Below, piece by piece: positions 10,101-17,064 of a stretch of 64,000 nucleotides of DNA. The notes under the pieces are model-generated. The model was not told the origin of the DNA. It made no database searches and worked only from the letters and a program-made list of their open reading frames with translations. The stretch's first letter is position 1. Each line of letters opens with the position of its first letter. A program made the position numbers and the translations under genes. Origin of the DNA: Candidatus Kapaibacterium thiocyanatum (GTDB lineage Bacteria > Bacteroidota > Ignavibacteria > Kapaibacteriales > Kapaibacteriaceae); NCBI GenBank assembly GCA_001899175.1, contig MKVH01000024.1:806001-870000 (forward strand), given 5' to 3'.

Positions 10101-10436
10101 CGCGAGATCGAGGTCGAAGGTTTCGCCGACGACGATGGTGACGCCGGATACGACACGGGCTTCGTAGCCCACGAACGTGGCCCTGATGGTATATGGCCCA
10201 CCCGGACGCATGCCCTTGATGGTATAACGTCCGTTTTCCCGCGAGATCGCTCCGTAGACGGATCCCGTGGGTTCGTGGATGGCCTTGACGGTAGCTCCCG
10301 GCAACGCGCCGGGCTTCGTGCCCGCCCGTACCGAGACGGTACCGGCCAGGGAACCCGTCGTGACGCCTTGCGACAGACCGGCGAACGTGGTGACAAGGAA
10401 CAGGAGGGGAACGAGGACGACGTATCGACGAACCAT
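7146..10436 (-). CDS. TonB-dependent receptor, Oar-like, with carboxypeptidase-regulatory domain
   Basis: A 1096-residue outer-membrane protein. It has a signal peptide (VLVPLLFLVTTFAGLSQG), a carboxypeptidase-regulatory-like beta-sandwich (about 28-110, with RENGRYTIKGMRPGGPYTI), a plug domain (about 120-260, with SITDMARINPY) and a large barrel ending in an aromatic Phe (GVRYNF). The length and the plug type match Oar-like receptors of Bacteroidota. It probably imports or moves a large substrate with TonB energy, or takes part in surface export; no ligand can be named. It heads an operon with a DUF4397 lipoprotein and a T9SS-sorted nuclease. A TAGTTTTG -7 element lies about 36 bases before the ATG. 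Confidence 0.92.
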   Translation of the reverse strand: MVRRYVVLVPLLFLVTTFAGLSQGVTTGSLAGTVSVRAGTKPGALPGATVKAIHEPTGSVYGAISRENGRYTIKGMRPGGPYTIRATFVGYEARVVSGVTIVVGETFDLDLALDELGTKTKEVVVTARGDALFDASKTGSSSIITGETIRNAPTINRSITDMARINPYASQAQSAGGSFDATAGISIAGQNTRFNNFQIDGASANDAFGIGGAGTAGSVANNNFVTLEAIDELKVAVSPYDVRQSGFTGGLINAVTRGGTNTMKGSIFFYGRNEALVGLSPDVNRRPFDNFYDAQMGGRLGGPIVRDKLFFHVSAETRQRSTPVEVGINDPNALNNFAVNPQVIDEVARIARDVYGFDPGATTNPYSIPNRSYNILTRLDWNISDQHKLQFRHNLLYGTQTRNLQRTSTVFGLTSQANDFTTWSNQFVTQLNSVLGDGVSNEFRATLTTTNEQRVLSTNPFPEIRVYVGSREYVTFGPERNSQANALDQTQLTLTDDVSFFLGAHTLTLGTHNEISWFNNLFIPDAYGSYQFENVQTFRDSTPNYYRLSYANTAVTGSTLLPRQPWSMMQAGLYLMDEWQVTPTLRVTGGLRVDVPVFFTNPLENPTFARQFPGLSTSQIPSTALLYSPRAGFNWDVSGDKTFQIRGGSGLFTGRAPAVWIGNQYTNTGMDLYRVEIGRSGAGQSPIIDPVTGQPARIDVSAPPPRPGDPTFPGTATSQRSAINITDKNFRFPQIWRSTLGFDYRLLPGITLTVEGMYGRNINSIDYANLNLRPSGRGVSPLDGRPMYADASRTDSLVSPDFTQVLLLRSRSEGYSYSTSAQLNVDARNTIVPGLGILLAYTHMAAYDLNASTDATASSQWGNTDAVDPNNATLGRSNYDVPHRILANVSYTIPWTSDVSTTIGIVYSGNSGRPYSLSYIQDYNGDNALGGNDLIYVPKREDYGTKVVVTQPTGTDLRTPEQVWEQIMSFVESNPVLKEYQGRILPRNALREPWLNQLDLRLTQKLPAFGTNSVEFTLDVQNLLNLIDSESGLQRYVNFQSYNIFGLTTTNGTPFDNQGRLRMTYSQPVTNGRPGIYNTDNYGSRWRMQLGVRYNF

Positions 10437-10471
10437 GATGCTCCGAGTGCTGATGCCGTGGAAATTGAGTC

Positions 10472-10479
10472 CAAAACTA
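10472..10479 (-). promoter_or_regulatory. Bacteroidota-type -7 promoter element before the TonB receptor operon
   Basis: Reads TAGTTTTG on the minus strand, an exact match to the TAnnTTTG -7 consensus of Bacteroidota RpoD promoters. The distance to the receptor ATG (10436) gives a leader of about 30 bases. No clear -33 TTG was seen. Confidence 0.55.
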
Positions 10480-10513
10480 CGGCATTTTCGAGCCCAGGCC
10501 CAGGACGGTATGG

Positions 10514-10521
10514 TATATTCG
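10514..10521 (+). promoter_or_regulatory. -7-like element four bases before the PP2C phosphatase start (possible leaderless mRNA)
   Basis: Reads TATATTCG, one mismatch from TAnnTTTG, and is followed by four bases and the ATG at 10526. Transcription from this box would begin at or next to the start codon. The same spacing occurs before the genes at 44652 and 49376. Confidence 0.4.
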
Positions 10522-10525
10522 CATC

Positions 10526-12235
10526 ATGTTGGCCTATACTTCCGGTTCCCCTCGATCCACGTTCGCCGCCTCGTCGGCGATGCATCTGACGTCGTTGCTC
10601 GACCTCAGCGCCCAGTTGTCGGAAACGGATTCCGACGACAGGATCCTGAACGTGGCACTTCTGAGCGTGATGGGGAAGCTGAAGATACGCCGTGCATGTG
10701 CCTTCGTTCCGGATGGCAAGCTCTTGATAGCAAAGCATTTGAAGGGCGTGTCGATCCTTTCCGTTCCGCGGTTCGATCTGACGGAGCCTGTCTTCACCAG
10801 TGAAGACGATCCCGATACGGCCGTGCTCGCTTCGGCAGGTCTGTACTGGTGCATTCCACTGCAACGTCAGGGCGATCTGATCGCCGTGTTATGTTTTGGT
10901 CATAGCCTGGACGGGATCGAACAGGAACCGGACGTACGGACCTATATGGACCTCGTACGTTCCATTACGTCGACGGCGGTCCACAATGCCCAGATGGTGC
11001 GATCCCTCATCCAGGCGAAGAAGGATCTGCAGGCGAGGAACCTGCTCGTCTACACGCTCTTCGAAAGTGCGCGTGACTTCACCGGGGCGATGGAACTGAA
11101 CCAGATGCTCCGCACACTGTCCTATCGTCTTATGGGGCAGTTGATGATCAGCAGCTTCGGACTGTTCCTTACCGAGTCCGAGCAGGACGAACACGTCATC
11201 ATCAATCGCCAGGCCGCCGCCAGCCTCCAGGATCTGTATCCCGACATCCTCGAGGTGGAACATCCCTTCCGGACGGAAGACCTGTCCGCCGAACACCACC
11301 TCCGCCCGTTGCTGGAACGGAACGGTGTCGCAGTCGTGTCGCCGATGACCGTGCACGGACACAAGAAGGGTGTGCTGGCATTGTGCGGCAAGTTGAACGG
11401 ACAACGGTTCTCGGACGACGAAGTGCTCTTCGTCGAGGCATTGGGCAATACGGCCATGGCCGCCATCGAGAACGAACGTCTGTTCCGGGAGGAACTGGAC
11501 AAGCAGCGGCTCGAAAGCGAACTGTCCATCGCCGCCGACATCCAGCGCGGCCTCCTTCCGGTTCAGTTGCCACCCACGCCGGGTATCGACATCGCCGCCG
11601 ATACCTATCCGAGCAAGCATATCAGCGGCGATTACTACGACGTCATTCCCCTCGACGATCACAGGACGCTTCTCGCCATCGCAGACGTGGCCGGCAAGGG
11701 CGTTCCTGCGGCCCTGCTCATGGCCAACGTCCAGGCGGCCCTGAACGTCCTGGCCAAGCTCGATCTCCCGCTGACGCAGCTCATCGACAGGATCAACAGA
11801 CTCATCTGCGACAACACGGAGCCGGAAGTCTTCGTGACCATGTTCCTCGCCATCGTCGATTCCCGTACGATGGCCGTGCACTACGTCAATGCCGGGCATA
11901 ATCCGCCGATCCTTCTGGACGGTGAGGACGTCGTCCTGCTCTCGGACGGTGGCATCATCACCGGTGTGATCGCCGACCCGCCACCGTATCGCATGGGTAT
12001 CGGCACGCTGAAACCCGATGCAGTCCTTATCCTCTACACGGATGGCGTCACGGAAGCCCGCAATCCCGCTGGACACGAATACGACGTCGGCAGCCTCGTC
12101 GAGAGCGCCCGCCGTCATCGCGTGGGTACGGCTAGAGAATTACTCGACCGTCTGCAGGAAGATCTCCGGCAGTACACGGATTCACATGTCTTCGACGACG
12201 ATACCTCTATCGTCGTCGTCAAACCCCTCGGTTGA
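10526..12235 (+). CDS. GAF-domain PP2C/SpoIIE-family serine phosphatase (RsbU-like)
   Basis: A 569-residue soluble signalling protein. The N-terminal half holds two GAF-like regions (about 15-160 and 170-320), a coiled linker with LESELSIAADIQRGLLP leads into the phosphatase, and residues about 340-569 form a SpoIIE/PP2C domain. Metal-binding Asp motifs are visible: SGDYYDVI, IADVAGKGVPAALLM, LYTDGVTEA and DDDTSIVVV. Such proteins dephosphorylate anti-sigma-factor antagonists in partner-switching cascades. No anti-sigma antagonist or kinase lies next to it, so the target is unknown. The next gene starts at the base after its stop codon, so the two are probably co-translated. Confidence 0.9.
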   Translation: MLAYTSGSPRSTFAASSAMHLTSLLDLSAQLSETDSDDRILNVALLSVMGKLKIRRACAFVPDGKLLIAKHLKGVSILSVPRFDLTEPVFTSEDDPDTAVLASAGLYWCIPLQRQGDLIAVLCFGHSLDGIEQEPDVRTYMDLVRSITSTAVHNAQMVRSLIQAKKDLQARNLLVYTLFESARDFTGAMELNQMLRTLSYRLMGQLMISSFGLFLTESEQDEHVIINRQAAASLQDLYPDILEVEHPFRTEDLSAEHHLRPLLERNGVAVVSPMTVHGHKKGVLALCGKLNGQRFSDDEVLFVEALGNTAMAAIENERLFREELDKQRLESELSIAADIQRGLLPVQLPPTPGIDIAADTYPSKHISGDYYDVIPLDDHRTLLAIADVAGKGVPAALLMANVQAALNVLAKLDLPLTQLIDRINRLICDNTEPEVFVTMFLAIVDSRTMAVHYVNAGHNPPILLDGEDVVLLSDGGIITGVIADPPPYRMGIGTLKPDAVLILYTDGVTEARNPAGHEYDVGSLVESARRHRVGTARELLDRLQEDLRQYTDSHVFDDDTSIVVVKPLG

Positions 12236-13459
12236 ATGTACAAGATCAGAACGTTCGATACCTACCTGGCCGATGCACTGCGTGCGGCCGATATGCGCAT
12301 TCTCCACGGCCCTGCGGCGTTCGGGCAGACCCCATATGCGAAGGAATACGAGGTGAAGCGGAAAGCTGCCGCTGCCTTCCTCGCGAACGTCGGTGCCGAT
12401 GGTGCTGTGATCGACCCTCTCGTACGCGCTCCACTGCCGCGTGGCTATCGTACCACGTCGCGTCGGCGTGTCATGATGCTGCGGCGTGAAGGACAGTTGC
12501 TTCTGGCCAACGGCGATGGCTCGGTCCCGAAGGTGGACGCAGCCGAAGAGACATTGGAGCCGGCATCGCATCTGGGGATCTTCAAGTCGGTGGAAACCTT
12601 CCTGCGCCGTCCACGTGACCCCCTGGCCGGTGCCATGAATCACGTCATCGTGCGTGGTACCTATGACGAACACGTGCTGATCCTGAACGTGCAGTTCATG
12701 GATGCCGATATCGTCCGCGCAGCGAAACGCTGTGCCGAATACGTCCGCAGCGAGCATCCGTCCGTCGTTTCCGCATGGATGTTCCACGATCCGCGCGGAA
12801 GCCGGTACTATCTGGATATGGAGCGGACCCCGGGAGGCATCAAGTCGAAGAAGATCTTCGGTCACGCCGCATGGCGGCAGTCCGTCAACGACGTCCAGTA
12901 CCAGGTCGGTGTCTTCAGCTTTTCGCAGATCAACTTCGCCATCGTTCCGGCCTTCGTGGACGTTGCCCGTACGTTGGCGGCAGTTCGACCGGAAGACCGT
13001 CTGCTCGACCTCTACTGCGGATATGGTCTGTTCGGAGCGTCCCTGGCGTCGCAGGTGAAGAACGTCGTGGCCATGGACCTCGACGAGGATACGGTCGGTA
13101 ACGCACGCTACAACATCGGTCGTGCTGGGGGGAAGGCTCTCGCCATCGCTTCGGCCGTGACACCACAGTCGATCAGGAAGCTCTGGAGCATGCCACGTGG
13201 CAGGGGAGCGGTGGAATCGGACGTCGTCATTCTCGATCCGCCGCGAGCGGGTACTGCCAAGGGCGTCATCGATGCCATCGCACAGGGAGAGCCACGTCGT
13301 GTCGTGGAAATCTTCTGCGGCCACGAGGAAATCCGTCGCAGCGTCAGGGAATGGAAAGCCGCCGGTTACCGGGCGGAGCGCATCGTGCCCATGGACCTGT
13401 TCCCCGGAACGCTCGGACTCGAGGTGCTGATCTCCTTCGTGCCCGAACGGAAGCGCTGA
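12236..13459 (+). CDS. TrmA/RlmD-family RNA (uracil-5-)-methyltransferase
   Basis: A 407-residue class I SAM-dependent methyltransferase of the m5U RNA family. The C-terminal half carries the SAM-binding motif LLDLYCGYGLFGASL (about residues 257-271), a following acidic strand AMDLDED, the VVILDPPRAG motif and a Cys in VEIFCGHEEIRRSV that aligns with the nucleophile of the family SCNP motif. The FSFSQINFAIVP stretch is equivalent to the family FFQ.N motif. An N-terminal four-Cys iron-sulfur cluster and TRAM domain are not apparent. Target base (tRNA U54 or a 23S rRNA uracil) cannot be told from sequence. It begins directly after the phosphatase stop codon. Confidence 0.82.
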   Translation: MYKIRTFDTYLADALRAADMRILHGPAAFGQTPYAKEYEVKRKAAAAFLANVGADGAVIDPLVRAPLPRGYRTTSRRRVMMLRREGQLLLANGDGSVPKVDAAEETLEPASHLGIFKSVETFLRRPRDPLAGAMNHVIVRGTYDEHVLILNVQFMDADIVRAAKRCAEYVRSEHPSVVSAWMFHDPRGSRYYLDMERTPGGIKSKKIFGHAAWRQSVNDVQYQVGVFSFSQINFAIVPAFVDVARTLAAVRPEDRLLDLYCGYGLFGASLASQVKNVVAMDLDEDTVGNARYNIGRAGGKALAIASAVTPQSIRKLWSMPRGRGAVESDVVILDPPRAGTAKGVIDAIAQGEPRRVVEIFCGHEEIRRSVREWKAAGYRAERIVPMDLFPGTLGLEVLISFVPERKR

Positions 13460-13462
13460 CGT

Positions 13463-14935
13463 TCAACTGCGTCGTTCGAGGGCCCAGCCGAAGACGTCGA
13501 TGTACTTGCGTGCGCTCGCCATGATGGAGAAGTCCGTCGCCATACCGTTCATGCGGATACGCGTCCAGTGCGGCTCCTGTTTGTACAGTCTCAGGGCTTG
13601 GTCGATAGCAGCCGCACAGTCATCGGCATGATAGCGCTGGAACCGTATGCCCGTTCCCGTGAACATGATAGGATCGTAGGGCTCTACCGTGTCGGTAAGA
13701 CCTCCCGTGGAACGGACGATGGGAACCGCCCCATAGGTCTGGGCGAACATCTGCGTCAGCCCGCACGGTTCGAAGCGGGAGGGCATCAGGTAGTAGTCCG
13801 ACGCGGCCTGGATCTTGTGAGAGAGAGGTGTGTTATATCCTTCTCCCACAATGACATGCCTTGGGTATCGAGAGGCCATGTCGCGGAAGAACTCCTCGTA
13901 GCGCTGCTCGCCCGTTCCGAGAATGACGAAGCGCATCCGGTGATCGGATATGAATGGCTCAAGGCATTGGTATAGAAGGCCGATACCCTTCTGATCGGTG
14001 AGGCGCGTGACCATCCCCATCAGAGGAAGATCGTCATGGACGTCTTCAGGTGAAAGGCCGGCCTCGAGTAACAGCGCGCGCTTGTTAATCTCTTTTTTTT
14101 CAATGTGTTGCCGGTTGTATCGAACCGGGATGTAGTCGTCGACGTCCGGATGCCATTCCGACGTATCGATGCCATTGAGTACGCCGACGAGGTCGGCGCC
14201 ACGGACCTGGAGCGCGGACTGGAGTCCCATGCCTTCGGGCGTCCATCTGATTTCCTGGGCATAGGTCGGGCTGACGGTCGTGACCTTGTCCGCGAACATG
14301 ATGCCGGCTTTCATGGCATTGAAGATACCGTCCTGTTCATACCAGCTTCCCTGATGGAAGTCTTCGGGGGAGAAGCCCCCGAAGCTCATGGCCCGTACCG
14401 GATCGTACATGCCCTGATAGGCCATGTTGTGAATGGTGAAGATGCCTGCCGTGCCCTCGAAAAACGGGTCGTTCCAGTAGTGCACCTTGAGCATCGGCAT
14501 CGTCGGTGCGGTGTGGTAGTCGTGGGCGTGGACGATGTCCGGCCGGAAATCCAGCGCACGTGCGAGTTCGAAGACGGCACGGCTGAGGAACATGAAGCGC
14601 CGGTCGTTATCCAGGAAGCCTTCGTGGTAGCCGTAGATGCCCGGGCGGTTGTAGTAGTCCGACGAATCGACGAAATAGACCGGTACCGTGGAGCCCGGCA
14701 GGGAGCACGTCCATACCGTCGCATACTCCACCCACGTCCCGAATGGCACGGCGACGAGCATGTCGGTCTTCACCATCCCGTATCGTTCGGGATCGATCGT
14801 TCCGTACTTGGGAAGGACGACAATCACATCGTGTCCGTCCGCATGCCACGCCTTCGGCAGGGCCGCCGCCATGTCCGCCAGGCCGCCGACCTTGGCGAAC
14901 GGTGCCACTTCCGCCGCTGCTACGATGATCTTCAT
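13463..14935 (-). CDS. glgA: Glycogen synthase
   Basis: A 490-residue GT5 glycogen/starch synthase that adds glucose from ADP- or UDP-glucose to alpha-1,4-glucan. The N-terminus MKIIVAAAEVAPFAKVGGLA contains the K-x-G-G nucleotide-sugar-binding motif. The C-terminal Rossmann half holds MPSRFEPCGLTQMFA, with the conserved catalytic Glu, and STGGLTDTV. The start is ATG at 14935, whose ATG overlaps the TGA of ispE (ATGA); upstream in-frame codons belong to ispE sequence. No other glycogen genes are nearby. Confidence 0.95.
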   Translation of the reverse strand: MKIIVAAAEVAPFAKVGGLADMAAALPKAWHADGHDVIVVLPKYGTIDPERYGMVKTDMLVAVPFGTWVEYATVWTCSLPGSTVPVYFVDSSDYYNRPGIYGYHEGFLDNDRRFMFLSRAVFELARALDFRPDIVHAHDYHTAPTMPMLKVHYWNDPFFEGTAGIFTIHNMAYQGMYDPVRAMSFGGFSPEDFHQGSWYEQDGIFNAMKAGIMFADKVTTVSPTYAQEIRWTPEGMGLQSALQVRGADLVGVLNGIDTSEWHPDVDDYIPVRYNRQHIEKKEINKRALLLEAGLSPEDVHDDLPLMGMVTRLTDQKGIGLLYQCLEPFISDHRMRFVILGTGEQRYEEFFRDMASRYPRHVIVGEGYNTPLSHKIQAASDYYLMPSRFEPCGLTQMFAQTYGAVPIVRSTGGLTDTVEPYDPIMFTGTGIRFQRYHADDCAAAIDQALRLYKQEPHWTRIRMNGMATDFSIMASARKYIDVFGWALERRS

Positions 14936-15798
14936 TGGCTGGTCACAAACGAGTCGTTGACAGGAGAACAAATATACACGGCCATGTTCCCAAACGCCGA
15001 TGCTGCTGTACGAGCCTTATCCACATCTGTGTATAACCCGTACATCGTCGACCCGCTGCCGCTCATCGACGCATAGGCAGCACCCTTTTCATAGAATCGC
15101 TGCTTGATACTTGATAATACATGATGTTGCGCGAATACCACCGGCTCGAAATCATTCCTGAAATGATGCGACATATCCTGATGATCGTCAATGGATTGTC
15201 TCAGTGACCGGATCAGATCCGTCGCCGGTTGTTCACCTGTTATCCCCAATGTGGAATACGCCCACGGTGTGGAAACATGGATACCCGGCACGACGAGGAC
15301 GACGACGAAGGGAAGGTCGATGTCGATCGTCGTGATGACGTCGCCACGCCCCTGAACCAGGGCCACGGACGGCTGCAGGAAGAAGGGGACGTCGCTGCCC
15401 AGAGACGAGGCCATCGCCAGTAGTGCGGCATCGTCGGCAGGGAAGTTCCAGAACCTGTTCAGACCGACGAGGGTCGTCGCTGCATCACTGCTTCCTCCGC
15501 CGAGTCCACCGCCGGTCGGTATCTGTTTCGCAACCGTTATCTTTGCCCCCTGTCCGTGTGCGGACGGCAAGGATCCCAGGGTATGGGCGGCGCGAGCTGC
15601 CAGGTTGTCATCCGGACGGTCGGTTACGGCTGGTTCACAGACGACTTCGATTCCATCGGCAGGATGGATGGATATCTCATCGTGGAGATCGATGGCAATG
15701 AAGAGCGAATTGATGTCGTGGTAGCCATCGTCGCGTTTGCGGAGCACTTCGAGTCCGAGGTTGATTTTCGCGCAGGCGCGTAGCCGTAATCCGTTCAT
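14932..15798 (-). CDS. ispE: 4-diphosphocytidyl-2-C-methyl-D-erythritol kinase
   Basis: A 288-residue GHMP-superfamily kinase of the MEP isoprenoid pathway, phosphorylating the 2-hydroxyl of CDP-methylerythritol. It shows the N-terminal substrate segment CAKINLGLEVLRKRDDGYH and the ATP-binding loop PTGGGLGGGSSDAA (about residues 93-106), plus YASMSGSGSTMYGLY near the C-terminus. The ATGA overlap with glgA suggests translational coupling. Together with dxs at 55-57 kb it shows that isoprenoids are made by the MEP route. Confidence 0.95.
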   Translation of the reverse strand: MNGLRLRACAKINLGLEVLRKRDDGYHDINSLFIAIDLHDEISIHPADGIEVVCEPAVTDRPDDNLAARAAHTLGSLPSAHGQGAKITVAKQIPTGGGLGGGSSDAATTLVGLNRFWNFPADDAALLAMASSLGSDVPFFLQPSVALVQGRGDVITTIDIDLPFVVVLVVPGIHVSTPWAYSTLGITGEQPATDLIRSLRQSIDDHQDMSHHFRNDFEPVVFAQHHVLSSIKQRFYEKGAAYASMSGSGSTMYGLYTDVDKARTAASAFGNMAVYICSPVNDSFVTSQ

Positions 15799-15834
15799 GC
15801 ATTTGGCCGTGTAGGAGAGAGAACCCGCGAATTT

Positions 15835-16503
15835 ATGTCCGACTCAGCACAGATCACGTACGGCAACGAACTTGCCCGCAAGGGCATCCACATAACGTCG
15901 CTGCTCATTCCGATCATCTATCTGCAGATATCCCGCCCGGCGGCCTTGTGGATCCTGGTGCCGATGATGGTGGTGGCGATCCTCATCGACATGCTGATGC
16001 ACTATCACGAGCCCACCCGGGCCCTGATGCTCAGGCTGTTCGGATCGCTGCTGCGCGACCATGAACTGCGTACCGACAGGCTCCTGCTGAACGGTGCCTC
16101 GTGGGTGTTGATCGCCGCCACGCTGATGGTCCTGCTCTTCCCGAAGGTTATCGCCGTTACTGCCTTCTCCATCCTCATCATTTCCGATACGTTCGCTGCC
16201 CTCGTCGGCAGGAGGTTCGGAACGAGACCATTCCTGGACAAGAGTGTCGTCGGGACCATGACCTTCATCCTGACCGCCATCGTCGTCGTGGGTGTCTATG
16301 CGGCCATCTATTCCCTGCCCTGGACGTATGTGGCCTCCGGTGCCATCGGTGCCGTGCTGGGCGGTGTGGCCGAGGCGGGATCGATCAGACTGAAACTCGA
16401 CGACAACATTTCCATTCCCTTCAGTATTGCCATCACCATGCTGGTTCTCGGCATCGCCGTCGAAGCCCAGGGACTGCCAGCCTTCATCGGAGCGCTCTCA
16501 TGA
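15835..16503 (+). CDS. Polytopic phosphatidate cytidylyltransferase / dolichol-kinase-like (SEC59/DGK1/VTE5) protein
   Basis: A 222-residue membrane protein with about six or seven hydrophobic helices. The N-terminal ELARKGIHITSLLIPIIYL and the C-terminal SIRLKLDDNISIPFSIA segments resemble the DGK1/VTE5/SEC59 family of CTP-dependent lipid kinases (RK.xH near the start, DDN...P near the end), related to CDP-diacylglycerol synthases. The middle LIISDTFAALVGRRFGTRPF has the D..A...G..G motif of that superfamily. The substrate (diacylglycerol, phytol or polyprenol) is not deducible. It overlaps the next gene by ATGA. Confidence 0.75.
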   Translation: MSDSAQITYGNELARKGIHITSLLIPIIYLQISRPAALWILVPMMVVAILIDMLMHYHEPTRALMLRLFGSLLRDHELRTDRLLLNGASWVLIAATLMVLLFPKVIAVTAFSILIISDTFAALVGRRFGTRPFLDKSVVGTMTFILTAIVVVGVYAAIYSLPWTYVASGAIGAVLGGVAEAGSIRLKLDDNISIPFSIAITMLVLGIAVEAQGLPAFIGALS

Positions 16504-17018
16504 GCATGAATGCCGGTACCAAATGGTTCATCACCATTCTTCTCGGTCTGTCCCTCGGATTGGCGGCCCTGTTCGTCTGGCACCGCAGTTCCGTGAACGA
16601 CGTCGAGGGGTTCTACGCCGTGGCCGATTCGTTGCTCGATGTCGGTGACTCGGAAGCTGCGGCCATCTACTTCGTGAAGGTCGAAGCCTACGATACGACG
16701 AAGATCCTGCGCTCGGCGGAACGCATCGCACAGAGCATCATCATGTCGCCGAAGCTGAATCCCGGACGCAAGCGTACGATGCTGTTTCACTTCTTCAAGC
16801 CGGGCGATACCGCCGGTCTTTCACCGGTGGAACTGGACGAGCTGGCCTATACACATCCCGAGATCACCGAACCGGCGTCCACGCTGTACGTCGTGCCTGG
16901 TGGTTGGGTCGTCCGTGCTGTCTTCTCGGCCAACAAGATGCAGCCGCAGAGCGTGAAACTGGCCCCGTCCCGCTTCTATATGCCGCGTCCCGGGGTGAAG
17001 GCGTACGATCTGCGCTGA
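16500..17018 (+). CDS. Unknown protein with N-terminal membrane anchor
   Basis: A 172-residue protein whose ATG overlaps the stop of the preceding lipid-kinase-like gene (ATGA). Residues about 8-27 (WFITILLGLSLGLAALFVW) form one hydrophobic segment, so the rest probably lies outside the cytoplasm. The stretch GFYAVADSLLDVGDSEAAAIYFVKVEAYD resembles a single TPR-like helical pair. The C-terminal half has no recognisable motif. Function unknown; coupling to the membrane lipid-kinase-like gene is the only clue. Confidence 0.7.
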   Translation: MSMNAGTKWFITILLGLSLGLAALFVWHRSSVNDVEGFYAVADSLLDVGDSEAAAIYFVKVEAYDTTKILRSAERIAQSIIMSPKLNPGRKRTMLFHFFKPGDTAGLSPVELDELAYTHPEITEPASTLYVVPGGWVVRAVFSANKMQPQSVKLAPSRFYMPRPGVKAYDLR

Positions 17019-17064
17019 CACGGAATGTCGACGCGGACGTTCCCGGCCGTATATCGGGTGACCA

